DNA from: Duganella sp. BJB476
GTDB taxonomy: Bacteria > Pseudomonadota > Gammaproteobacteria > Burkholderiales > Burkholderiaceae_D
Length of the DNA stretch: 64,000 bases
Assembly (NCBI RefSeq): GCF_003416895.1
Contig: NZ_QVIO01000006.1
Span: forward strand, 372,001 to 436,000
Direction: 5' to 3'
Both the position numbers and the translations under genes were made by a program. Of the stretch, positions 27,857-37,636 are shown one piece after another. Position 1 is the stretch's first letter, and every line of letters starts with the position of its first letter. The notes beneath the pieces were generated by a model. The model was given only the letters and a program-made list of their open reading frames with translations. It had not been told where the DNA came from and ran no database searches.

Positions 27857-27915
27857 CCCCTCCTCACGCCTCACTTCTTATCACCTTGTACATTTCTGCA
27901 CGCAGCCGATAACGC

Positions 27916-27944
27916 ATTGTTAGCGGACCAAATTCTAAAGTCAA
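27916..27944 (-). promoter_or_regulatory. Sigma-70-type promoter of the cold-shock gene
   Basis: On the minus strand TTGACT (27944-27939) and AACAAT (27921-27916) are separated by 17 bp. Transcription would begin near 27909, giving a leader of about 113 nt. Confidence 0.55.
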
Positions 27945-28120
27945 GCAGATTTGTATGCATTTTGCTACTTTTAACTCAATTGGCGAAAAAGCAACTCTTG
28001 ATTTTGGCGAATGGGGCGCCATCTGCGTCAAGTTCAGAAAACGCGTAAGATGGAAAACAATTGAATGTGTATAGTGAAATGCACATTGCATCAACCTCGA
28101 AAGCATTAGAATATAAGCGT

Positions 28121-28419
28121 ATGGCAACCAAGCATGACACCGAAACCCTCTTGGAGCGGCAAACGCTGAAACCGCCACCTCTGTACCAGGTGGCGTTGCT
28201 CAATGATGACTACACGCCGATGGAGTTTGTGGTCGCCATCATCCAGGAGTATTTCAACAAAGACCGTGAAACGGCCACGCAGATAATGCTCAGTGTTCAT
28301 CGCTACGGCAAAGGAGTGTGCGGCGTGTTTTCAAAAGATATAGCCTGTACCAAAGTGGAGTTCGTTTTAACGCATGCACGCAAGGCGGGGCATCCCCTGC
28401 AATGCGTGATGGAGGAAGT

Positions 28420-28423
<4 letters not shown>
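28121..28423 (+). CDS. clpS: ATP-dependent Clp protease adaptor ClpS
   Basis: A 100-aa adaptor that delivers N-degron substrates to ClpAP. It has PPPLYQVALLNDDYTPMEFV, the conserved binding-pocket region, then IMLSVHRYGKGVCGVFSKDI and HARKAGHPLQCVMEEV. The ATG at 28121 gives the usual length; an in-frame start at 28061 would add 20 unconserved residues. Its stop overlaps the clpA start by 4 nt (ATGA), so the two are translationally coupled. Confidence 0.96.
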
Positions 28424-30726
<2,303 letters not shown>

Positions 30727-30745
30727 GCCGCTTAGACGTTCCGAA

Positions 30746-30780
30746 AACCCCACCAGCCTTCGCGGCGGTGGGGTTTTTTT
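30746..30780 (+). terminator. Terminator of clpS-clpA
   Basis: AACCCCACC/GGTGGGGTT 9-bp stem with a 12-nt loop and at least seven T residues. Confidence 0.92.
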
Positions 30781-30841
30781 CTTTTCGGGGCAAAGCTGTG
30801 CCAGAATTGTCGTTCCATTTGACAAACATTGAAACTGTCCC

Positions 30842-33800
30842 ATGATCCCGACTTCTCTCCGGCTCCGTCCTCTCGTCCTGATGTTCCTGTCCGCCGGCCT
30901 GCTGTCCGGCACCGCCTCCGCCGCCGACGCCTACTACCGATACCCCGCCATCCGTGGCGACGCTGTGGTCTTCACCGCCGAGGGCGACCTGTGGAAGACC
31001 GGCGCCCACGGCGGCGCCGCGCAGCGCCTGACCACCCACCCGGCCGCCGAAACCAACGCCGCCATCTCGCACGACGGCAAATGGATCGCCTTCTCGGCCT
31101 CCTACGAAGGCGGGCAGGAAGCCTACGTGATGCCGGTGGCGGGCGGCCTGCCCAAGCGCATCACCTTCGAGAACAGCGCGGTGAATGTGCTGGGCTGGAC
31201 CGCGCAGGGCGAAGTGCTGGTCACCACGCTCGATAGCAAAGGGCCGTCGCGCAACAACGTCATCGCGGCCGTCAAGCCGGGCGACCTGCAACGCCGCGTA
31301 TTCGCCGTGGCAGACGCCAACGACGCGGTGCTCGACGACGCAGGCAAGACGCTGTACTTCACCCGCAACGGCCTGGCGCTCACCAACGACAACGTCAAGC
31401 GCTATCGCGGCGGCGCGCACGCGCAGCTGTGGCGCTACGACCTGGCCTGCGCCACGGAAGCCGCGCCGCTGCTGGCCTCCGACGCCGGCAACAACAAGCG
31501 GCCCATGTGGTGGCAGGGCCGCGTCTACTTCATCAGCGACCGTGGCGGCTCCGACAACCTGTGGTCGATGGCGGCCGACGGCAGCGATCCGCGCCAGCTG
31601 ACCAGCCACACCGACTGGGATGTGCGCAACGCCGCGCTGGGCGACGGCCGCATCGTCTACCAGCTGGGCGCCGATCTGCACGTGCTGGACCTGGTCGCAG
31701 CGAAGGATGAACAGTTGGCCATCAGCCTCGTTTCCGACTTCGACCAGCAGCGCGCCCGCCAGATCCGCTCGCCGCTGGAGAACCTGACCAACGTGCAAAT
31801 CTCCGGCAAGGACGAACGCCTGGTGTTGACCGCGCGCGGCCGCGTCAGCGTGGCCGGCACCGGTTCGCAGCGCCGCGTGGAGATCGCGGTGCCGGAAGGC
31901 GCTCGCGCCCGCGAGGCGGTGTTCAGCCACGACGACAAGTGGGTCTACGCCATCGTCGACAGCACCGGCGAAAACGAAATCTGGAAATTCGCCGCCGACG
32001 GTTCCGGCAAGGGCGAGCAGCTGACCAGGGACGGCAACAGCCATCGCTGGCAGCTGTATCCATCGCCGGACGGCCGCTGGCTGGGCCACACCGACAAGAA
32101 GGGGCGCTTCTGGTTGCTCGACCTGGCCACCAAGGCCAACACCGTCATCGACGATGCGGGCAAGGCCGGCGTCGACAAGCACGACGAAATCCTGTGGTCC
32201 GGCGACAGCAAGAACCTGGCGCTGGTGCGCGCCGCCAGCACCGAACAGCGCGAGCAGATCGGCCTGTACAATCTCGAATCGAAACAGCTGGCTTTCGTCA
32301 CCAGTGATCGCTACACCTCGCGCTCACCGGTGTTTTCGCCGGACGGAAAATGGCTGTACTTCCTCTCGGCCCGCAACTTCCAGCTGGCGAATGGTTCGCC
32401 TTGGGGCGACCGCAATATGGGACCGGTGTTCGACAAGCGCACCGGCGTGTATGCGCTGGCGCTCCAGCCGGGCAACCGCTTCCCCTTCAAGCCGGACGAT
32501 GAACTGAACAAGCCGGGCGACAAGCCGGCCGAAGGCGCGGCCGAAAAAGCCGTCGAGCAGGCCGCCGAGAAGGCGGTGGAAAAAGCTGTCGCCAAAGCCG
32601 TGCCGGAGAAAAAATCGGGCAAGGCGCTGCCGGCCATCGTCTACGCCGGCCTGGCGGACCGCCTGTTCGAAGTGCCGCTGGCGGCCGGTAACTACCGCAA
32701 CCTGCAAATCGACGACAAACGCCTGTACTTCCTCGACGCCGACGGCAGCGACGGCAAGGCCAACCTGAAAACGCTGGCGATCGCCGCCAACGGCCCGCAG
32801 CCGGAAGTCTTCGCCGGCGGCGTGCGCGAATACGACCTGGCCTTCGACAAGAAGCACCTGTACTACCGCAGCTTCGCCGCCAGCGGTGCCGGCGACATGC
32901 TGGTGGTGGAGGCGGGCGCCAAGGCGCCGACCGACGTCTCCAAGGCCAAGGTCAAGGTGGACGACTGGACCTTCACCTCCAACCCGCGCCTCGAATGGAC
33001 GCAGATGTTCAACGACGCCTGGCGCATGCACCGCGACTTCCTGTACGACGCCAAGATGCGCGGCGTGAACTGGACCGGCGTGCGCGCCAAGTACGCGCCG
33101 CTGGTCGAGCGCGTGACCGACCGCGCGGAGCTGAACGACGTGCTGGGCATGATGATCAGCGAAGTGGGCGCGCTGCACTCGCAGATCGCGCCGGGCGAGT
33201 TGCGCCGGCCAACGCCGGAAGGCTCGCCGGCCGGCCTGGGTGCGCTGCTCACGCGCGCCGCCGACGGCTACCGCGTCGACCACATCTACCGCAGCGAACC
33301 GGAGCTGCCGTCCGAACGCGGCCCGTTGCTGCAACCCGACGTGGACGTGAAGGAGGGCGACGTTATCACCGCCGTCAACGGCAAGCCGGTGCTGGAGGCG
33401 CGCGACATCGCCGATCTGCTGCTGAACCAGGCGGACAAACAGATGCTGCTGCAGGTGAAGCGCAAGGAAGGTGGTACACGCTCAGTGATCGTCACGCCGG
33501 TCAACATGGGCAAGCAGGCCGGCCTGCGCTACAGCGACTGGGAGCAGAGCCGCGCGCGCCAGGTGGACGCCGCATCCAAGGGCCGCATCGGCTACCTGCA
33601 CCTGCGCGCCATGGGCCCGCGCGACATCGCCTCGTTCGCGCGCGACTTCTACGCCAACGTCAACCGCGAAGGCCTGATTATCGACGTGCGCCGCAACAAC
33701 GGTGGCAACATCGACAGCTGGGTGATCGAGAAGCTGCTGCGCAAGGCGTGGGCCTTCTGGTCGTCGCCTGGGGCGCTGCCTGCGCCGAATATGCAGAACA

Positions 33801-34186
33801 CCTTCCGCGGCCACCTGGTGGTGCTGGTGGACGAATACACCTACTCGGACGGCGAGACCTTCGCGGCCGGCATCAAGGCGCTGGGACTGGCGCCGCTGGT
33901 CGGCAAGCGCACGGCGGGCGCCGGCGTCTGGCTCAGCGATAACAACCGCCTGAGCGACAACGGCATGGCGCGCGTGGCCGAAAACGGCCAGTTCAACACG
34001 GCCGACGGCCAGTGGCTGATCGAGGGCGTGGGTGTGTCGCCGGATGTGGAAGTGGACAACCCGCCGCACGCCACCTATCAAGGCCAGGACCGCCAGCTGG
34101 AAGTGGCGCTGGAGCTGCTGGACAAGAAGCTGAAGGCCCAGCCGATCAAGGCCTATCAGCCACAAGCCATCCCTGCGCTCAAATAA
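30842..34186 (+). CDS. Tricorn-type S41 periplasmic protease (first of tandem pair)
   Basis: A 1114-aa exported protease. A signal peptide ends GTASAA. Two beta-propeller regions follow (TAEGDLWKTGAHGGAAQRLT and later FSHDDKWVYAIVDS, FSPDGKWLYFLSAR). They are separated from the protease half by a low-complexity Ala/Glu/Lys linker near residues 560-590. The C-terminal half has the Tricorn core helical domain (FLYDAKMRGVNWTG), a conserved His in EVGALHSQIAPG, a PDZ domain (DVKEGDVITAVNGKPV) and the S41 domain with IIDVRRNNGGNIDSW and the nucleophile region DEYTYSDGETFAAG. Tricorn homologues cut oligopeptides into small peptides; with a signal peptide this one should act in the periplasm. The next gene, 9 nt later, is a paralog. 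Confidence 0.92.
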   Translation: MIPTSLRLRPLVLMFLSAGLLSGTASAADAYYRYPAIRGDAVVFTAEGDLWKTGAHGGAAQRLTTHPAAETNAAISHDGKWIAFSASYEGGQEAYVMPVAGGLPKRITFENSAVNVLGWTAQGEVLVTTLDSKGPSRNNVIAAVKPGDLQRRVFAVADANDAVLDDAGKTLYFTRNGLALTNDNVKRYRGGAHAQLWRYDLACATEAAPLLASDAGNNKRPMWWQGRVYFISDRGGSDNLWSMAADGSDPRQLTSHTDWDVRNAALGDGRIVYQLGADLHVLDLVAAKDEQLAISLVSDFDQQRARQIRSPLENLTNVQISGKDERLVLTARGRVSVAGTGSQRRVEIAVPEGARAREAVFSHDDKWVYAIVDSTGENEIWKFAADGSGKGEQLTRDGNSHRWQLYPSPDGRWLGHTDKKGRFWLLDLATKANTVIDDAGKAGVDKHDEILWSGDSKNLALVRAASTEQREQIGLYNLESKQLAFVTSDRYTSRSPVFSPDGKWLYFLSARNFQLANGSPWGDRNMGPVFDKRTGVYALALQPGNRFPFKPDDELNKPGDKPAEGAAEKAVEQAAEKAVEKAVAKAVPEKKSGKALPAIVYAGLADRLFEVPLAAGNYRNLQIDDKRLYFLDADGSDGKANLKTLAIAANGPQPEVFAGGVREYDLAFDKKHLYYRSFAASGAGDMLVVEAGAKAPTDVSKAKVKVDDWTFTSNPRLEWTQMFNDAWRMHRDFLYDAKMRGVNWTGVRAKYAPLVERVTDRAELNDVLGMMISEVGALHSQIAPGELRRPTPEGSPAGLGALLTRAADGYRVDHIYRSEPELPSERGPLLQPDVDVKEGDVITAVNGKPVLEARDIADLLLNQADKQMLLQVKRKEGGTRSVIVTPVNMGKQAGLRYSDWEQSRARQVDAASKGRIGYLHLRAMGPRDIASFARDFYANVNREGLIIDVRRNNGGNIDSWVIEKLLRKAWAFWSSPGALPAPNMQNTFRGHLVVLVDEYTYSDGETFAAGIKALGLAPLVGKRTAGAGVWLSDNNRLSDNGMARVAENGQFNTADGQWLIEGVGVSPDVEVDNPPHATYQGQDRQLEVALELLDKKLKAQPIKAYQPQAIPALK

Positions 34187-34195
34187 GGAGACACG

Positions 34196-37100
34196 ATGAA
34201 ACGCATCCTATCCGCCGCCGTCGCCGCAGCGCTGCTGGCCATGAGCCACAGCGCGCTGGCGCTGCCCAGCACCAGCGACACGCGCATGCTGACCGAGCCG
34301 GCACTGTCGGCGCAGCACCTGGCCTTTATCTACGCGGGCGACGTCTGGTTGGCGAATCGCGACGGCTCGTCGCCACGCCGCCTGACTGCCGATCCGGGCG
34401 AGAAATCGAACCCGGTGTTTTCGCCGGACGGAAAATCGATCGCCTACAGCGCGCAAGTCGACGGCAATATCGATGTCTACCTGCTGCCGGTTGAAGGCGG
34501 CGTGCCGAAGCGGCTGACCTACCATCCCGGCGCGGACGTCGCGCAAGGCTTCACGCCCGACGGCAAGGCGGTGATGTTCACGTCGCCGCGCGCAGCGTTC
34601 AACAACCGCTATCGCAAGCTGTTCACGGTGCCGGTAACCGGCGGCGTGGAGACCGAACTGGAAGTGCCGAACGCCGCGCGCGCGGGCTGGTCGCCGGACG
34701 GCAAGCAGATCGCCTACAACCCGTTCTCGCCGGCCTTCATGCAGTGGAAGCATTATCGCGGCGGCACCAACTCCATCCTGTGGCTGTTCAACCGTGCGGA
34801 CAAATCGGTGCAGCAGATTCCGCAGCCGGCCACGCACTCGAACGATGTCGATCCGGTGTGGATAGGCGACACCGTCTACTTCCGCTCCGACCGCGACGGC
34901 GAATTCAATCTGTACGCCTACGACGTCAAGACCAAGGCCGTGCGCGCATTGACCCGCCATACAGACTTCCCAGTGCTGAACATCGCGGCCAATGGCGGCG
35001 GCATCGTCTACGAGCAGGCCGGTTATCTGCATGCGCTGGACCTGGCCAGCGGGCAGTCGCGCAAACTGACCATCGGCGTCAACAGCGACCTGGGTGCGTC
35101 GCGCCCGCGCTGGGTCAGCGGCGCCAAGTACATCCGCAATGCGTCGATCTCGCCGTCCGGCGCGCGCGTGGCGTATGAGTTCCGCGGCGAGATCGTCACC
35201 ATCCCGGCCGACAAGGGCGATGTGCGCAACCTGACGCAAACGCCTGCCGCGCATGAGCGCTCGCCGGCCTGGTCGCCGGACGGCCGCTCCGTCGCCTACT
35301 TCTCGGACGAATCGGGAGAGTACGCGCTGCACATCCGCGCGCAGGACGGCAAGGGCGAACCGCGCAAATTCAAGCTCACCGGCGCCGGCTTCTACGACAA
35401 TCCGGTGTGGTCGCCCGACAGCAAAAAGATCGCCTACACCGACAACGCGTGGACGCTGTATGTGCTGGATATCGCCTCGGGTACGACCAGGAAGATCGCC
35501 AGCGAACCGCTATACGGCGTGAACAAGACGCTGCGCGCCGCGTGGGCGCCCGATTCGCGCTGGATCGCCTACGCGCTAAATTCGATGACCTACACCCGCA
35601 GCGCCTACATCTACTCGCTGGAACAGAACAAATCGTGGCCGGTGACGGATGGCTTGTCCGACGTCGTCGATCCAGTGTTCGACAAGAGCGGCAAGTACCT
35701 GTACTTCTTCGCCTCGACCAACGCCGGGCCTAGCAACAACTGGTTCTCGCAGCAGAACGAAGACAACCGCGTGACCCGCACCGTCTGGATGGCCGTGCTG
35801 CGGCGCGACCTGCCGTCGCCGCTGATCAAGGAGAGCGACGAGGAAAAGAGTGCCGCATCGTCCGCGCCGGCGGCCGCCAAGGACGCGACCAAGCCGGAAC
35901 CGGCCAAGGTCGATCCGAAGACGGGCCGCGACGATCCCAAAGTGACGGTCGCGCCGGTGGCGCCGATCTCGATCGACTTCGACGGCATCGAAACCCGCAT
36001 CGTCGACCTGCCCATTCCTGCAGCTGCCTTGTCCGACCTGGAGACAGGCGAAGCGGGGCAGATCTTTTTCCTGCGCGAGAACGACGGCAAGAAAGCCATT
36101 CAGCGCTTCGACCTGAAAGACCGCAAGGCCGAAACCCTGCTGGCCGAAGCCGACGACTTCGAAGTCTCCGCGGACGGCAAGAAGATCCTGTACCGGGCCA
36201 AGGAAGCCTGGGCCATGGGCAGCGCCACCGCCAAGACGCTGACGCCGGGCGAAGGCAAGATCAAGGTCGAAGCGATCGAGGTGCACGCCGAGCCGCGCGC
36301 CGAGTGGACCCAGATCTTCAACGAAGCCTGGCGCATCAACCGCGACTTCTTCTACGATCCCGGCATGCACGGCGCCGACTGGAACAAGATGCGCGCCAAG
36401 TACGCGCAGTTCCTGCCCGAGCTGTCCAGCCGCGGCGACCTGAATCGCCTGATCCAATGGCTGTGCAGCGAGATAGGCGTGGGCCACCATCGCGGTGGAG
36501 GAGGCGACTTCTTCACCGACGCCAAGGCGGTGCCGGGCGGCCTGCTGGGCGCGGACTACGAGGTGAGCGATGGTCACTATCGCTTCAAGAAGGTGTACGG
36601 CGGCTTGAACTGGAACCCGGCGCTGCGCGCGCCGCTGACCGAGCCTGGCCTGAACGTCAAGGCTGGCGAATACCTGCTGGCGGTGGAAGGCCGTCCGCTG
36701 CTGGCGCCGACGAACCTGTACAGCGCCTTCGAGAACACCGCCAACAAGGCCATCGACATCACCGTCGGCCCGAACGCGGACGGCAGCAAATCGCGCACCA
36801 TCACCGTGGTGCCGGTGGCGACCGAGGACGCGCTGCGCAACCGCGACTGGATCGAAGGGAACATCCGCAAGGTGAACGCGGCCACCGGCGGCAAGGTCGC
36901 GTATGTGTACGTGCCGAACACCGCAACCTTGGGCCACACCTACTTCAAGCGCTACTTCTTCCCGCAGGCCGACAAGGACGCCGTCATCATCGACGAACGC
37001 TTCAACGGCGGCGGCAGTGTGGCCGACTACTACCTGGAGATTTTGCAGAAGAAGGAAATCGCCTGGTGGACCATGCGCTACGGCGCCGACATGAAAACCC

Positions 37101-37495
37101 CGTCGGCCTCGATCCAGGGACCGCGCGCGATGCTGATCGACGAAACGGCCGGTTCGGGCGGCGATCTGCTGCCGTGGATGTTCCGCAAAAACCAGATGGG
37201 ACCGCTGATCGGTAAGCGTACCTGGGGCGGCCTGGTGGGCGTCCTCGGCTTCCCGACGTTGATGGATGGCGGCGGCATCACCGCGCCCAACCTGGCCTTC
37301 TGGACCCGCGACGGCGGCTGGGGCGTGGAGAACGAGGGCGTCGCGCCGGATATCGAGATCGACCAGAATCCGGCCGACGTCATCGCCGGCCGCGATCCCC
37401 AGCTGGAAAAGGCGATTGAAGTCATCAAGGCCGAACTGGCGAAGAACCCGCCGGTGCGCCCGGTGCATCCGGCCTTCCCGATCAAGGCGAAGTAA
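34196..37495 (+). CDS. Tricorn-type S41 periplasmic protease (second of tandem pair)
   Basis: A 1099-aa paralog of the preceding gene, with the same layout. A signal peptide (MKRILSAAVAAALLAMSHSA) is followed by beta-propeller repeats (FSPDGKSIAYSAQVDGNIDV, WSPDGRSVAYFSDESGEYAL), a Pro/Ala/Lys linker near 545-585, and a helical core (FFYDPGMHGADWNKM). It has the conserved His (SEIGVGHHRGGG), a PDZ domain, and an S41 domain with IIDERFNGGGSVADYY and ETAGSGGDLLPWMF holding the Ser. The two copies are clearly diverged, so the duplication is old. GGAG precedes the ATG. It probably shares substrates (periplasmic peptides) with the first copy. The pair ends at 37495 with no T-run terminator. Confidence 0.92.
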   Translation: MKRILSAAVAAALLAMSHSALALPSTSDTRMLTEPALSAQHLAFIYAGDVWLANRDGSSPRRLTADPGEKSNPVFSPDGKSIAYSAQVDGNIDVYLLPVEGGVPKRLTYHPGADVAQGFTPDGKAVMFTSPRAAFNNRYRKLFTVPVTGGVETELEVPNAARAGWSPDGKQIAYNPFSPAFMQWKHYRGGTNSILWLFNRADKSVQQIPQPATHSNDVDPVWIGDTVYFRSDRDGEFNLYAYDVKTKAVRALTRHTDFPVLNIAANGGGIVYEQAGYLHALDLASGQSRKLTIGVNSDLGASRPRWVSGAKYIRNASISPSGARVAYEFRGEIVTIPADKGDVRNLTQTPAAHERSPAWSPDGRSVAYFSDESGEYALHIRAQDGKGEPRKFKLTGAGFYDNPVWSPDSKKIAYTDNAWTLYVLDIASGTTRKIASEPLYGVNKTLRAAWAPDSRWIAYALNSMTYTRSAYIYSLEQNKSWPVTDGLSDVVDPVFDKSGKYLYFFASTNAGPSNNWFSQQNEDNRVTRTVWMAVLRRDLPSPLIKESDEEKSAASSAPAAAKDATKPEPAKVDPKTGRDDPKVTVAPVAPISIDFDGIETRIVDLPIPAAALSDLETGEAGQIFFLRENDGKKAIQRFDLKDRKAETLLAEADDFEVSADGKKILYRAKEAWAMGSATAKTLTPGEGKIKVEAIEVHAEPRAEWTQIFNEAWRINRDFFYDPGMHGADWNKMRAKYAQFLPELSSRGDLNRLIQWLCSEIGVGHHRGGGGDFFTDAKAVPGGLLGADYEVSDGHYRFKKVYGGLNWNPALRAPLTEPGLNVKAGEYLLAVEGRPLLAPTNLYSAFENTANKAIDITVGPNADGSKSRTITVVPVATEDALRNRDWIEGNIRKVNAATGGKVAYVYVPNTATLGHTYFKRYFFPQADKDAVIIDERFNGGGSVADYYLEILQKKEIAWWTMRYGADMKTPSASIQGPRAMLIDETAGSGGDLLPWMFRKNQMGPLIGKRTWGGLVGVLGFPTLMDGGGITAPNLAFWTRDGGWGVENEGVAPDIEIDQNPADVIAGRDPQLEKAIEVIKAELAKNPPVRPVHPAFPIKAK

Positions 37496-37502
37496 GGCAA
37501 AG

Positions 37503-37541
37503 TGTTCGGAAGTGAACAGCCATAACGTTCACTTCCGAACA
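37503..37541. promoter_or_regulatory. Perfect 15-bp inverted repeat: candidate sigma-54 enhancer site
   Basis: TGTTCGGAAGTGAAC and its exact reverse complement GTTCACTTCCGAACA are separated by 9 nt. The centre lies about 87 bp before the predicted start of the sigma-54 promoter at 37583, a typical distance for an upstream activator site. There is no T-run, so a terminator is unlikely. Confidence 0.7.
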
Positions 37542-37582
37542 TCGGCCGCCCGAATGCGGCCTTGGAAGCGCATGAACAACCG

Positions 37583-37598
37583 TGGCATGGATGTTGCA
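37583..37598 (+). promoter_or_regulatory. Sigma-54 promoter of the MacB/FtsX-type permease gene
   Basis: TGGCATGGATGTTGCA matches the -24/-12 consensus TGGCACG-N4-TTGCW at all positions but one, with exact GG/GC spacing. Transcription would start near 37609, giving a 28-nt leader before the ATG at 37637. Confidence 0.8.
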
Positions 37599-37636
37599 AA
37601 CGCTATGGGTTTCTCCCATCACGGATTTTCACTCAC

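Larger units (their letters stand above)
27797..28120. other. 324-bp divergent region csp / clpS
   Basis: It contains the csp promoter and long leader (listed separately) and must also hold the clpS-clpA promoter, which I could not place with confidence. No ORF or RNA gene is supported. Confidence 0.5.

Noticed and set aside
37503..37541. Inverted repeat as terminator of the Tricorn pair
   Set aside because: No T-run follows either arm, and it lies at enhancer distance from a sigma-54 promoter.
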